Positions 27,701 through 41,803 are shown, counted from the first letter of the stretch. The stretch is 64,000 nt of DNA from Glandiceps talaboti (GCF_964340395.1 NC_135554.1:13170751-13234750); one strand, 5' to 3'. The notes: generated by a model not told the origin, from the letters alone. Numbers and translations are program-made.

Positions 27701-29787
27701 TCATAGCATCACATACTACTACATAAATTGGAAAATGATTTGCTGTCTGAAATAATTTTCAAGTTTGGCCAATTTAGTTAGAAGGGGGGGCGGGTCTGAG
27801 GAATAAGGAAAAGACTTATTTTTCTCCTACATTGAATTATGGATCTCACCCCTTAGTATATCGTGGCAGAGAGTAAAAGTCAAATCAACACACAATAACA
27901 TAATACTGTCAACGCTACACTCGGAAAAAAATTTTTTTTAAATCTTACCTGAAAATGGGAGGGGTATACTCTCATTTAGAAACATGTCATCGCCCACACC
28001 TGACCAGTGGTTGGTGAATCCTGACATTAGTGCAGCGTCGTTTGTCTGACGGCCAATGACAGTTATGAAATCTCCAGTAAAATTCCTACTGCTTATTTTA
28101 TTGTAAAGGTCTTTGAACCCCTGTAAAACCAAACAGATGATGACAATTTGTACATTCTCTCCTGTAATCCAATCCTGCAATCTAATGAATTATCTGATTA
28201 CGTTATCATGACTTACTTAAATTAATTTATTCATAAAAAAGAAAAGACTTTTCTATCTAGTATGTTAATATGTTAAAGAGTCAAATAATCATTACTTTGT
28301 ACAACTGTAACTGCACCATTCATGTTAAATCGTCTGGACAATCGATGAATGTAGTGGAGTTGTAAACAATGTAACGACTAAAATAGTATTTACAGGGATT
28401 GATATAACTGATCACAATATCCTCAAATCAAAACTTTCCTGTACAGTGTGATGGATCAAACTCAACAAGACCATTTGTAGTTATTGTCATTTCTATGGTG
28501 ACAGCAAATATGGATGGTTTGTTTGTTTGTTTGCTTGTTTTTTTGAGTTTTTTGTTTGGTGGTGGTGGTGGTGGTGGTGGTGGTGGCGTTTTGGGGTTTC
28601 ACGCACAATACAGTCAGAATGTTTGGACACAAACCTCATAGACAATGATAATCTCCTCAAACAATCCACTCATCATCATGTATTGCTGCTCGATAATTGT
28701 CATTGCACGTTCTTCAGCAACACTTTTATCAGATGAAAGGGGATGCAGAATAGTGTAGTCAACAGCATTGTATAATATACTTACATCTTTAAAGCCCGGT
28801 GGAAAGGTTTGAGCATTTTCACCACTATCAAAGTTCATAAGGGTTTCCAGAACTATCGCACCCTTAAAGGAGCTATTCGTCCCGTCGCTATTCACAAGGA
28901 AATCAATCAGCCAATCGTTAACGAAGTGTTGACTTCCAATTAAACCTTTGCGAACCTCTTGTAAGGGATACAAACAAAACTTTGAATTGCAATAGCAGAC
29001 AAATGTGTCCATGGTAACCATTCGTTACATTAATTTCAGTGATAAGTAACAAATAATATGAAAGTCAGATTTAATAGATATTTGATCTCATTTTTATTTT
29101 TTGATTCTTGAGACCTTATCTTACCTTCTTGCGATTCCTCAAGATCAAAAGCCACAAACACGATTGTATTGGTAGTCACGCATGTCTCGGATGTAACCAG
29201 CCGTGCAGCCTCTAACAGTGCTGCAATACCAGACCCGTTATCGTCAACGCCTGGTGTGGTTTTCACAGTATCAAAGTGCGACCCCAATAAGATCACTTGG
29301 TCGTCGGCGGTACCTTTCGTTTTTCCTGGGAGTATGCCGATGATATTTACCCCCTTGTACTGTAAGAAACGAAAGATATATTTAGAAATATTAATATACA
29401 TGGACTTCAACGTTTCAAACATTATCTAGAATGTAATAACAAAATAATCGAAATCAAATATTAAAAATAGCAAATCCAAACATATTTGGTCGGAAAGTGT
29501 TTTCCTTCATGAAAAAATGTCTTCGGGGTAAAAGGAAAAGATAGGGATTGGACAGACTGATAGGCAGACAGACACACGCATGGATGGATGGATGGATGGA
29601 TGGATGGATGGATGAACATACATACATACATACATACATACATACATACATACATACATACATACATACATACATGCATGCATACAGGCAGGCAGGCAGG
29701 CAGGCAGACAGGCAGGCAGGCAGGCAGGCAGGCAGACAGGCGAAACGATAAAGCCAAGACAGAAACAAAGACAGGCAAACATGCGAT

Positions 29788-29821
<34 letters not shown>

Positions 29822-30419
29822 GGCAGGCAGGCTAATCATGTGACCTTGGATGATCTTGAATAGTACTGTAACAGAGCTACTGTTCATATCTGTCTAATTG
29901 TAAGCTGATTTTCACAACCAAATTACCTTACTGTCAAGATATCAACTCGCTTTTCATTCCTGACAAATCTATGAAAATCATATTTATAATGTCTCATAAA
30001 TATAGACATATTCTGAAACTAGGCTATTTTAAGCAACCCCTAGATCTAAAATCATATCCTCGCCATCCATGTAATGTGTTGACTGTATGTGTGTGTTGAT
30101 ATAAATGTACTACAATTATTCGTATTCTTACATTTTGTCCGGCAAATTCCACACTTCGCACATCTAGATTGTAACTCTTCATTGTTTCTGCTATGTAGTT
30201 AATAGCATTGTCCTTGTTTGTAGGGTTTACATGGTGATTGCGGTTCTCGGAGAATTGGACTTCAAGGAGCGTACGAAGGTTACCAGCTATTGTATTCAAG
30301 TCGTCCTCAGCATCAATGGAAATGCACACTATTGTACGAATATATATAGACAAATAAAGGAAATATATTAAATATATGTTGGTTGTGTAATGAGAATAAG
30401 TCTGCAACAATTTTAACTT

Positions 30420-30495
<76 letters not shown>

Positions 30496-31343
30496 GTCAT
30501 TTTTATTTAATTTCTAAACGAGACGTGATGTGTTGCCTTTGTTTTCGTCATTGATATGATTGCTTTATCTACTAGCTTTAACTACATGAAGAGCTTCATT
30601 TACGGTGGAAGACTACTCAATGAAAATAAATACAATAACAGTTATTAAATAAACCTTTTTATTCTAGAGAGTGATGTTATGATTTCACGTCACATAAGTT
30701 TGCGCGATTACTAAGCGACATCAAATTTCATCTATACCCCACCTCTATTGTTCTGACACCGATCCACAGCACAATATTATGTGAAATAAAATTTCAATTT
30801 GTTTTTTTTTTCTCTTGGCAATCAAGCAAACTTTGTGTGGTGTCAAAACATGCGAGGACTCAAGAGAACCCAACGTTTATGAAAATACCTCGACGGGTGG
30901 GGACTACTATATAGAAGGTCATTCCGATCAAACGAGTGAAGCGAAAACTAAAGAAATTATGTCGATCAAGTTTATGCATGCAAACCTAGTTTCTCGATTA
31001 GTCCATTCAGAAGACGACAGACGTCACTAGGTAAAACAGCGCCAATGATGTCTTAGCACAACTGTTAAAGGAACAAAATACAATCCTCACTAGGGTCGTT
31101 ATCTGCTATATGATTTTGGTATGGGCGCAGTAATAAAATTTGCAGCATTTTATAGCCCGTGTCATTGAATATGGTTAATTACACAATAAAATGATAATAA
31201 CGATGATAAATTAGTGTACCTTTGGAACTAATTTACAAGCACTCCTACAGTTGTATTCCTTCGTATCTTAATAAAGTACAGAACAAAGAAACTCATAACA
31301 GACCGTTATTCGATGTAATTACACTGGGCGTTAGATCCAGACC

Positions 31344-31383
<40 letters not shown>

Positions 31384-32602
31384 GTTTAGATCACATAGTC
31401 TATTTTCTTTACGATACCGCTACACGATTTATACCTTCACTTACTCACTCACTCAGTGTGGTTTAGTTAGCGACCACGTTGGCATCCAGACTAAGACCAA
31501 ATGACATGTACATTCTGCATAATCGATCATGATCGGTCTCCGTTACTATATGTACCCCGAATACAAATTTTAAGAACAGTCGCACAATAGAGTGTGGTCG
31601 TAAGAGGTCTCAACAAAACAAGACCTTGAACTGCTGTAATGAATTTTATGTACAAAAGACAGCAGCTGCAACTTATATTGGGGTTACTGTGAACTTCAAG
31701 GCTAGTGTTTTAAATGTACAGCGTTTGATTTCTCTAACTTATGACGCAGGGACAATACAAGTGTCTGACTCCCGTCATGACCCAAGTAATACTTTGCATA
31801 TCAGGTGAGTGCAGTTAAATTGTCGTCGGACATGACAAGAATTGTTAATAACATCGCTATATTTGGCCAGACAAATATATAGACACCCATACTTAAAAAG
31901 AACGCTAACCCAGCAAGTAAGCTTATTTCAAGATATATAAACAAACAAGGGCCCATTATAAAACTGTTAACATTCCACAGGACACCAACTTCACACTGAC
32001 CTGTGCGAGATAACCGAAAGGTGTTTTGCACAGTATCAAGTAGACGTGCTCAATTCTCCGGGCTTTTCGCCTCTTTATTTGAATAAAAAAACAGTTTTAA
32101 TGTTTACACACAATTGTGTTCTTTGTGTGAAATAGCGACGTGTAGGTGAGTGGTTGCGAACAGTCAGGTTAACAGTAAGTTAGCCATGGGAGACTAGTAC
32201 GTAACTAGTAACGGTGACCAAATTTTTCTTCACCAAATTTAAATTGAATAAAAAGTTGAAAACTTTTGAAGATTATGAATTATGAGACAAAAAATCTGGA
32301 CTGGGGCCAGTCTCTGTATCATGCGGAAAGAAGGAAAAGATTATAAAGATTATAATGTTGTATATGGGCGCCACGCCAAGTTGTCGCGTGTATACGATAG
32401 TATGTCAATTGTTCATGACTTGCACGCTGTTGTTGTTGCTTTATACATGCCCTTCACTTTCAACTTCTACGCTAACTGACATGCTAATTTTGCAACTAAA
32501 CATGGAGGACGGTGACTAGCTATATCCGAGATACTTACTTGAAGTGAGCACCGCAATCGCAACAGTCAGAATCCTCAGCGTAGAGAAGGACATCGCAGCC
32601 AT
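24788..32602 (-). CDS. M28-family zinc peptidase, copy B; secreted, predicted GPI-anchored, 396 aa
   Basis: Eight exons (minus): 32539-32602, 30132-30328, 29125-29359, 28785-28957, 27949-28120, 26393-26506, 25326-25484, 24788-24864. All are bounded by GT-AG and phase-consistent. Exon 1 encodes a signal peptide (MAAMSFSTLRILTVAIAVLT). Metal-site signature: H115-x-D117 (GSHFD), GVDDNGSG, FDLEE (E161/E162), VLETL (E203) and CYHNP (H330). FFRSDHTRFW plus LLTDTA before the last His is typical of M28 exopeptidases. The final 24 residues form a small linker and a hydrophobic tail ending LSLLM, a GPI-type signal. Reading through the exon-7 donor would stop after AGKI, but an acceptor and tail exon conserved in A, with an analogous exon in C, support splicing. 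Likely a cell-surface or secreted aminopeptidase-like ectoenzyme; the substrate is unknown. In-frame codons exist upstream of the chosen ATG. Confidence 0.88.
25660..26010. repeat. Tandem repeat of about 105-120 bp, three copies
   Basis: Recurring blocks contain TTGCCTA (25664, 25784, 26003; ATGCCTA at 25889) and GTTGCTATGGGCGTG-like strings. It lies in the intron between exons 6 and 7 of M28-B and is absent from the same intron of copy A. Confidence 0.75.
26581..26643. repeat. (CTACA)13 pentamer, long allele
   Basis: Expanded version of the repeat at 12429-12453 in the paralogous intron. Confidence 0.95.
28558..28588. repeat. (GGT)n microsatellite
   Basis: About ten GGT units inside an insertion specific to unit 2. 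Confidence 0.9.
29570..29832. repeat. Compound tetranucleotide microsatellite
   Basis: Successive blocks of GGAT, CATA, GGCA and GACA repeats in M28-B intron 2. Every frame across it stays open and gives artefactual peptides. Confidence 0.95.
30422..30493. repeat. (TA)n in M28-B intron 1
   Basis: TA array of about 70 bp that is absent from the matching position of unit 1 (about 18230). Confidence 0.95.
31346..31381. repeat. (TA)n microsatellite
   Basis: Short TA array in the long first intron of M28-B. Confidence 0.9.
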
Positions 32603-33017
32603 GACGCTATAAGCTGATGTGAGTGCTGTTACATGTATAAATGGGAGTGGACGGAAGGACCCCGAGGTTGAATCGGTGTCAAAGTTCAAAGTACACACAG
32701 GATAGTATGATCAGCGACATTGTAATTGGCAGACCCCCCCCCCCCCCCTTGGCTGGAGAAACTGACCGGTCCCATAGACTAGAAATGATATGTGTGGGCT
32801 CGTTTTCGACTTAGTTTCAAGTATTTTCACGTATAAACAGTCTGAATGACGAGGAAACGTCGAACCATGTATTTTATCAAATTTCTTGAATATCAGCATT
32901 AAACTATAATTTTCGTTCAAATACGTGCTCATGAGGTTGCCATCTAACAATCAGTGACTTTGTGATTATTATTCTAATCCTGTCGTAGAGGGCGTCGATT
33001 TTGTTTTTTAAATTTTG

Positions 33018-33051
33018 CCACTCACTCACTCACTCACTCACTCACTCACTC
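33018..33051. repeat. (CTCA)n microsatellite
   Basis: About eight CTCA units upstream of M28-B. A similar (AGTC)n run lies at 33399-33433. Confidence 0.9.
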
Positions 33052-34133
33052 GAATGACGAAATATGGCCAGCCGGTCAAGTAAGGCCTCCTAATGAAGTG
33101 ATCGCACATTCAGACAATCACATGTGCTTAGTTTCATTTCACCACAATTAGAAATACATACAACCACTGTATTTCAACTTTAATTTCTCTTCAGCTTGAG
33201 TTGTACAAATATGAGTGTTATATGTTTACACCCTATACAATTAGGCTCTTTAATACTATTCTCTAACTTTGAGTGATTTGAATTCATAATTTAATATGCA
33301 TCAGGCCTATGTGTGCGCGCACGAGTGTTTGTGCTTTTTGTGTGAAAACGTACATGCCTGTGTGTGCTTGTGCATGTGGAGGGGGTCCGGAAGCGAGGTG
33401 AGTCAGTCAGTCAGTCAGTCAGTCAGTCAGTCAGAAACAAAACAAGGAATTAACTGTCACTCTTACTTAACTACAAAATCAATCCAAAAGAACAACAGCA
33501 TTCAGCATTCAGGAAAATCTGTGTTTTATTGTGGTATGGAGTAAGATGGTGTAACATTTCATTCCTGGAAGTGGAGGTTTGCAACTATATAGTACTGAAC
33601 ACTAGGTGGCGCTGTTGTGCACTGTATTAATATTCCAGTCTCTGTTTATATTAAGTTATCCATATAAAGTCTCTAGAATATTACAGTCATTATTAGTGAA
33701 TTTTTTTCAAAAATTATACAGCTCGTGAAATTTTACCACGTTAACCAACGGGTGTATAAGCTTTAATATTTAAAAATACAGAAGTAATGTGAATGCTATA
33801 CCATTCACTACGTACATGCACCATTACCTTTTAACCTGGGGTTTCTGCTGTATAAAAGTAGTAATCAGGTCAATTGTAAACTCTATTTTACAAAGTAAAA
33901 TTTGGATTATTAATGATATGATCTCAAATCCTGATTTTGGGCATACATAATTTACATATTTATGATTCGATCAGGTGACCCGTTTTGAAAATTTACATAT
34001 CATGGGTCTATAAAGATTATGAACAAAAAAATGATTTTATAGTAATTGCATGACTGAAATGTCAACTGTGTTATATAAAAACAACGAGTGACTGGTATTT
34101 ATTGTAAAACAGGAAAATAGTGCTGTGAGGATA

Positions 34134-35752
34134 TTACTGATGAGAGAGCATGGACACGCTCATTGTTATCAGGATATAGAGTGGTGTAATGATGTGTACT
34201 GAATCTCCGCCACCTACGGGGAAAAGAAGAGAGTCATTCTTTAATAGATATATGGGACAAATCATCCATGTTTGATCAAAGACATGTACAACTATATTAA
34301 ACATCGAGTGGCTCTCACACAATTATGATAATTTCGCTTATAATGCGTAGTTCAACAAGTACAACAAATGTGTATGGCCAAATTGGAGGCATTGCCAAGC
34401 GTTTCAAACATCGTGTGAGACAAGTTGAAAACAAAATGTACTTCTCTAAGGATATAAATTATAATTTACTGTCACAGTGGTATCGTTTCCAGTTTACCCG
34501 CTCATATAATAAGAGTGCATGCATGCACTTTTTTACTACTAAACTCGCATATCAAATACTCGATAAATACAAGTGTTCATAGCTATATATCTGCAATTGT
34601 GTAATTCATACCAATTTCATATAACCAGGTTGGTGTTTTTTACCAAAACGTTCACTTCACTGTTACAGCCACATCCCATTTTTTTGTCTTAAGTAATAAT
34701 TCATTAAAGGGACAGGGTCTGCAACCAACTTGTCATTATTGGTTTCCAAATAAAAGCTATACTAATAGTTTACCCTATAGTCACTGGCAAAATTCTCATT
34801 GTATTAACTGCTGTGATTAGTATTCTTACACTATCTGAATAAAATGACGTCATTTTATTCTTATATAACAGTATCACAGCAGTTTATACGGTAGGAGTTT
34901 TGCCAGTGTCTGCTGGTTGTCAGACAAGTTAAATGTAAGAAACCTTTGGGAACAAAAATGACGACAAATGCTTACCGCGTCCCTTTAAATTATCTAAGAA
35001 ATTCATGCCAAGTGTTTAGGATACAATACAATCATTAAAACATACCAGTTGGACAGTTCATACTTAGTTCTCTTATTGTGCCTACGGCTGCTTTTGTAGT
35101 ACGAGCCAGAAATAATAAGTTGTCCTCTGTTATCAGGTCGGCATTATCACAACTTTCATGGTAGCATCCATCCATTGGTTTACGGAAATTGGCTGTCAGT
35201 ATGAAAAAAAAAGAAACTGTGTTTACAATGGTTCATGACAAAAATACTTGTAGATTTTATTCTCCAATATTTTCGTCCGTTCAGAGTGACCAAAGTGGTC
35301 TTTGTCACTGCGAGTCGCTAGACGAGTAGTGACAACCATTAGATCACGAGTATCTTCTGGCTGAATGAAGTAAAATATTGGAGAATAACATAATTTTACC
35401 AGCGGCAGTAATATCGAAGAAAGATTGGGGGAAATAATAGCAACTTTGTTCGTTGTGATACATATTTCGAACACAGTAGAACCAGTGACTTACAAGACAC
35501 GCGTTGGTGGCACGGCTTTATGGGATCGTTACCAACAATTGTACCTTTAATGAGTCCATAGACCCTACACGAGGACGCGTCTCTGTTAGCATTTCTTTGA
35601 AGAATTGCAACGTCTGTAATAATCCCTTTTACACCTTGCTACTGATAGACTCTACAGATACGAGTAACATCTCGCTGTGTCCTGTACGTCATTTTGTACA
35701 TGCGTTTTTCATGTAGGGCCTATATATATGCTTAAACACTGCAGTTCTCTAA

Positions 35753-35818
<66 letters not shown>

Positions 35819-35871
35819 ATATCTATCTATCTATCTATCTATCCATCTATCTATCTATCTATCTATCTATA

Positions 35872-35921
<50 letters not shown>

Positions 35922-36049
35922 CATCCGTCCGTCTGTCTGTTTGTTTGTTTGTATGTCTGTCTGTCTCTGCCTGCCTGCCTGCCTGTCTGTCTATCTATCT
36001 ATATAAATATAGATATATGTATATATGTAGCTATCCCTCTATCTATTCG

Positions 36050-36099
<50 letters not shown>

Positions 36100-36149
36100 T
36101 TGGTAGTACGGTATAGAGCACTGTCTTAGCAAATTGATACTCACCATCA

Positions 36150-36191
<42 letters not shown>

Positions 36192-38392
36192 TATATAGTA
36201 TAGATCCATCCGCCCATGTATGTATGTATGTATGTATGTATGTATGTATGTATGTATGTATGTATGTATGTATGTATAGCCACTGATCCATGAAAAACAT
36301 TCCATTAATCACACTACTATCTAATATATATCCGTCTACCATCTGTCTATATGCTTTTTCTATATCTATCTATCCATCAACATACCTATCTATCTAATGT
36401 GTATCTATCTATCTATCTATATATAATATCTACATTTCGTTCTTTTCATCCATCCATCTAGCTGTCTCTTATTTGATATTCTTCTCTGTAGACACTAAAT
36501 CAAAGAAATCAACACAGTAAGTCACAAAAAACTTTAACTAAATACTATACGCTCTCTTATACTCTCTGCTACCCATGTTATTCTCAACTGTAACTTTCTA
36601 AACCTAAATCAACAATAAAAAATGTATAAAGGTCGTTCACCTGTGTCGGTAATGAATAGTGCAGGTTGTCCATTATACCAGAACCGTATGTGATCACTTC
36701 GAAAGAAGTCACCAAAGAGATTTATATGCTCTTGAGTTGGAACACCTATAGTTATAGATATAAAGGTAACTGATTATAGGTGATTTGCAAACTAATGCAA
36801 AAAAAGATAGAATGATCTTACGATATATAGTAATAACAGCATATTGGATAGTTCCGAATATGTCGAGAACACACTTATGTCGTTGCTCAATGTTTTTTCG
36901 CCGACAAATTGATAGCTCGAGAAGTCAGACTATACATTACTTTCTAAGTAACTACGGTCTCAACAAGCACTACAAACTATGAATTACTTTGATAAATGAC
37001 GTCTTCGAAGACGTCATTGTAGTGGTAGCTATTTCATTTTTAGTTAAAAAGTTTAGGCGACACTGTGTGGAATTTCCAGCATTTTGTTCAATAAGTTTGA
37101 TGTTCATTGCGGTGTTACAGTAACGAACGTGATTTTGTTCCGAGAGTGTTACTTCTTTCCCGGGAACAAACGATAATTTTGTAAAATGACTTGTATCTTG
37201 CATAATCTCTCCAACCTAACTCAATATTCCTCAAAATATTATAAAAAGCTGGAAATTTCTGAAAAAAAATCCCATGTAAATCTACGGCGAAAGCCCATTT
37301 CTCGTCGAACGGCTTACATTTGAAATACCCCTATCACCATAATATTCGTCAACAAATTCACATATAGGGTGTAAATATTCATTGCCTGTGGAATGAACGC
37401 TGATAAGATGCATCGATGAGTGTATATTGTAATTATACAGCAGAGGAATATCAACTGTGCAGAAAAAGTAAGAACGGATACAATAGTTGCCTGTGTCTGT
37501 CTAGTCTCTTGCAGCTGGTAATTCATATACATTTTAACACAATTGTTGTATGCGTATATCTCTTGCAAAACGGTGACTTACTGAACATCGATGACATGAA
37601 AGACAGCACGCTACCCTGTCGTATGTTTGACGGACAAAACAAACGACAGCAAGAATGCATATAAATATCAAGGCATTGTAATGATCATGAATGGACTGGA
37701 ATAACATACCCTCAAAGGGGAGCATAAATACTTCGGTGTACATATCTGTTACGTTGACCTTGGCAAGATTTGACGCAAGCTTTGTCGAGATAAAAGAATC
37801 ATCTCTCCTTCCGATTATGGTTAAAAAATCACCACGGTAATTACGTGTCATTAGGTTTTGTCCGACTGTAGGAAAAAACTGAAACAAGAACAACAACAAC
37901 AACAACGTTAATGACCAGATGTTAACTTAATGCTTGCCGAAAGGGTACATGTCTTTGAGCGGTTATGGAGAGAATTATACGCATTGCCCGTAAAACAACA
38001 TTCAATATGAAAATATCAACGGTTGAGTATTCCATTGCTCATTAATGTGCCAACAACTTACGCAAACTCAAATTCTGCAAATAGGATGCAAGTCTGCAAA
38101 CCGCGTCCGTTAAACTTGTGAAATGCATGCGCTAAATATGCCATATCCGTTCATCAACTAAGTAATGAAATTTTCATGTCATGATATTGCCTTACTAACA
38201 AAAATCACTAATTATGCAAACCGTTCATTACTACTCATGAAATGTATACCAAAATCTTATCAGTTCTTGTAATAAATATAAGGAAGATGTGTAAAACCAC
38301 CAACTGTGCTCTCTAATATGATAGGACAAATCGAGTTTATTAGTGAAAGGGTGGCTATGTTGTTTATTTCCATTGACTGCTTTCAGTTGATA

Positions 38393-38449
<57 letters not shown>

Positions 38450-40159
38450 GTATATGACAACATTTTCGAAAATCTTTTCTTTGTAGGAATGATGTCACAA
38501 AAGATGTTTCACAAATCATGTAACTTATTTGGTTTTTGTATTAATTTCATCCTAAACAAAAACAAAATATATGCAAATTTACTATAATTAAGGTATTGTT
38601 AACAGCGATATAGAGTTATATCTTACTCGAGGCGAAATAATCAAATTTGATCAGTTTTCATGTCTTGGTGTGACAGTCGCTGTGGTTTCAGGTGCAATTT
38701 GCAAGTACAGACAATACTCTCACCATCGGCGTTGTCCGGTGTGTATGACCATATACTGCGTGTGACATTATTGACCTACTAACACTGATGGTCTATTTTG
38801 TTAAACGCAAAGATGTACTCCAAGCAAAACTGACGATAACTTACTTGGAACAGTCCTTCAGGAAATGTTTGCGAGTTGTCAGCTTTGTTATAATTCAGTA
38901 CAGTTTCCATCACCAACGCTCCTTGAAATCCACTCCTAGCAGAATGGCTGACTTGCAAAAATGGCTCTAACCAATCGTTGACAAAATGGTAACTACCAAC
39001 AGATATACTGTCAGCGGCTGTAAAAGATAAAGGAGGAAACCTTTGAACACATCCCCAATTCGCAAGTTGTCCTAAACTATCGTAACGTAACAAGCATTGC
39101 AGATATTAATTCTGGAGAACAGTTTACCAGTACTAGTGGCCAGCCTTTGAAATATTCTTTGACAGTGAGTACCAAAATGAAATAACACTAACACCAGTTT
39201 GAAAAAAGGTCACATGTCAGTTTGGATAAGAAATACATTGTACGGCACTGACAGACACACCAAGTGTAATTCAAAATACAACGCGCAAAAAAACCCGATG
39301 TGCTACATTTGCCTACTCGTGGTAAGCAGGAATAAAAAACAAGTTCCATGCAAAGACATACTGCGTAATTAGCAGTGATAACGATAAGTATAAGTATAAA
39401 AACATAAACTACACTACACAGGAACCCGGATGTCATGACTCTGTTTACTGATCAGAGTGCTACATGGTATAACAATCGGGTACGACTGTTAGCTAATGTG
39501 AATTAGAACTTCCATAAACAAACTAACAAATGAACAAAAGTGTTGTCTAAACCTAATTGGACATCAGTGCCACTCCCATTGCATTCTCAGCGTTGTCTTT
39601 AGCTAATTTTGTCACTGTGTGACATCTTTCCTAATCTCACTTCACCGTATCGGTGTTTTTTCAAGAGTTTTATTTATTTATCCTGCTGTTGAACTATTGT
39701 CGATAACAGCAATCAGGAATTTGGAGCTCAAATGGTTGCACTGTATATTTTCGTGGATACTTCGAACTACTGATGCTAAATAATCAGTTCAACAATTGGC
39801 TATAAAAAGAACTTTCCGAAAAAGAAAAATACATTTATGTACGATCCCTGTACTCCAAACGTATGGCAAATGATTATGCTTTGTATGTAGACATTTAATG
39901 TCCACAAATTATTAATTTAGAAAAAAAAGAGTACAATTTCTGTCTGTGTTTTTAGCAAGATCAAAGAAGAGGGTCTTAGAAATTGTGTTCTATCGAGACT
40001 CAACGGACTGCCGATTGTTTCTATGTTACCGTAGAGATTTAATTGCATTTTCAATAATATGTGGCCGTTATTGTAGCCTGCTAAATATATAACATAATTG
40101 ATACCATTATATTGTTGTACCATATCGTATCACTACATATGAAATAATATATCATACAT

Positions 40160-40198
<39 letters not shown>

Positions 40199-40237
40199 CA
40201 TACATACATACATACATACATACATACATACATACAT

Positions 40238-40272
<35 letters not shown>

Positions 40273-41035
40273 TACATGCATATATAGTGTCATTATATCA
40301 TATCATATCATATACCATATTATATATTATACCATATCATATCATAGTATATTCTATATAATATGTTATGTTACATCACATCACATAACATCACATCACA
40401 TCATATCATATCATATATCTGATCTTTACATGACTTTTCCCTAATCTGAAAGTTACTCATATCATAATACATATATGTACAATATTACCTTCCTGGTATT
40501 CTTCCAAATCAAATGCTACAAATACGACTGTGTTCCGTTGTTTGCATTCGTCATTTTCTTTATGAAACATAGAAGCAGCTGCCAACAAGACAGCCATTCC
40601 CGAGCCGTTGTCATCAACACCAGGTGTCTCTGCTACAGTATCGTAGTGCGCCCCCAAGAGGACAACATTGTCTTCAGGCGTACCTTGTAACTCACCCGGT
40701 AGAACACCAATGATATTGACACCGTCATACTGTAAAGGCAGAGGAACGTACAGATTACATTTCTTGTTACAATGGATATAAAATGTACATTTTGTGACTT
40801 TTTGTACATTCGGGATGCACAACAAACACTTTATACAAATTGAATAATAAAACATTAAATATCATGCCATATGGACATTAATGTAACACAACACAATCAA
40901 CACAACACAACACAACACAACACAACACAACACAACACAACACAACACAACACCAAACCAAACCACACAACATAACATAACATAATATAACATAACACAA
41001 CAAACATGGTATGACGTTACGCCAATGTTAATGTA

Positions 41036-41105
<70 letters not shown>

Positions 41106-41653
41106 GGGAGGGGCATGGCACTTGTACATGTGTGAGTGAGTTAGTGAGTGAGTGAGTGAGTGAGTGAGTGAGTGAGTGAGAGAGTACATGCAAACATTAA
41201 CGTGACTAAAAGTATACCTAACAGCTGCAATGTAGAAGCAAACACGTCCTAGTATTCAGTACGAACAACATACCACATTAAAGTTTAGTTTTGGGAACTC
41301 TTGAATTTGGACATTCAGTTTGGAACTTTCAAACGCCTCTCTGATATAATTCCTGACATTATCCTTGTTGATAATGTTGACTTCATGATGACGATTCAAA
41401 CTGAAGTGATCGGTTAGCATTGTTCGCAAAGATGATGCTAAGTCTTCAAGAGTTTGGTCCTCAGCTGCATTTCCAAGTGAGTTTGACAAAATAAAAACTG
41501 CAATGAAGAGAGAAAGAAACCATTGAATATTAAAGTGAGAGTATAGATGAGAAAGAGGTATTCGGTTTAGATGTTTAATTTACCAAAAACTATGAGAAAC
41601 AACGTAGACAAAGTGCATGTTTGTATAAAGGCGATGAATAGTAAAGCAGTCAT
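34134..41653 (-). CDS. M28-family zinc peptidase, copy C; secreted, predicted GPI-anchored, 402 aa
   Basis: Eight exons (minus): 41584-41653, 41274-41497, 40489-40729, 38845-39017, 37710-37878, 36641-36745, 35046-35192, 34134-34213. Intron positions and phases match B throughout, so this is an older tandem paralogue. Exon 1 and the start of exon 2 give a strongly hydrophobic leader (MTALLFIAFIQTCTL and onward). Motifs: GAHYD, GVDDNGSG, FDLEE, VMETV, FFRSDHIRFW, FITDTA and CYHESCDN. All M28 metal ligands are present. The last exon reads GGGDSVHIITPLYILITM and ends SMLSHQ, a C-terminal hydrophobic segment again suggesting a GPI signal, though it is short and could instead be a membrane tail. 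Its function should resemble B, with possible substrate divergence. Confidence 0.88.
34704..34988. mobile_element. MITE, 285 bp, TTAA-flanked
   Basis: Ends TTAAAGGGAC and GTCCCTTTAA, with internal inverted segments (CACTGGCAAAATTCT against AGGAGTTTTGCCAGTG; AACTGCTGTGAT against ATCACAGCAGTT). It sits in the last intron of M28-C. It is non-coding and probably mobilised by a TTAA-targeting transposase. Confidence 0.7.
35751..36002. repeat. (ATCT)n/(GTCT)n microsatellite
   Basis: About 250 bp of tetranucleotide repeats in an intron of M28-C, changing from ATCT to GTCT to CTGC variants along its length. Confidence 0.96.
36050..36280. repeat. (TA)n arrays, Penelope-repeat relic and (TATG)n
   Basis: TA arrays at about 36050-36094 and 36152-36190 enclose 57 bp (36095-36151) of the same non-coding Penelope-associated repeat as at 54165-54343, with its central hairpin missing. 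A (TATG)n array of about 62 bp follows (36218-36279). Confidence 0.85.
38399..38447. repeat. (GT)n microsatellite
   Basis: About 24 GT units in an M28-C intron. Confidence 0.97.
40153..40275. repeat. (CATA)n/(CA)n compound microsatellite
   Basis: Alternating CATA and CA blocks in an M28-C intron. AT-rich TATCA/CACAT variants continue to about 40420. Confidence 0.95.
40893..41180. repeat. Three neighbouring microsatellites: (CACAA)n, (TC)n, (GTGA)n
   Basis: CACAA-type repeats at 40893-40955, TC dinucleotides at about 41039-41102 and GTGA repeats at about 41137-41180, all in intron 2 of M28-C. Confidence 0.94.
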
Positions 41654-41730
41654 TTTGTTTTGGCACAACTGAACTGATGTTCAGTAGTGCTATAGCCATT
41701 GTGAAATGTCTGTGTGTGTATGTGTGGGAT

Positions 41731-41763
41731 GTATGTATGTATGTATGTATGTATGTATGTATG

Positions 41764-41800
<37 letters not shown>
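41731..41800. repeat. (TATG)n microsatellite
   Basis: About 70 bp of TATG units just upstream (minus sense) of the first exon of M28-C, so within its likely promoter region. Confidence 0.95.

Positions 41801-41803
<3 letters not shown>

Larger units (their letters stand above)
23993..34020. repeat. Segmental duplication unit 2 (carries M28 gene B)
   Basis: Partner of 9298-21030 in the same orientation. It lacks the two element insertions of unit 1, keeps the signal-peptide exon of the M28 gene and has its own insertions (tandem repeat at 25660-26010, and about 400 bp near 28280-28700). In M28 exon 3 the encoded residues differ at 4 of 78 positions, and in exon 4 at 8 of 58. Confidence 0.85.

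Noticed and set aside
29570-29832. Repeat-spacer appearance suggesting a CRISPR-like array
   Set aside because: These are contiguous tetranucleotide microsatellites with no unique spacers, in an animal genome.
38845-39017. Apparent loss of a zinc ligand in M28 copy C (Asn where A and B have Asp after VLETLMNF/VMETVLNY)
   Set aside because: In this M28 subgroup the ligand aligns with the earlier Glu (LET/MET), which is present in all three copies.
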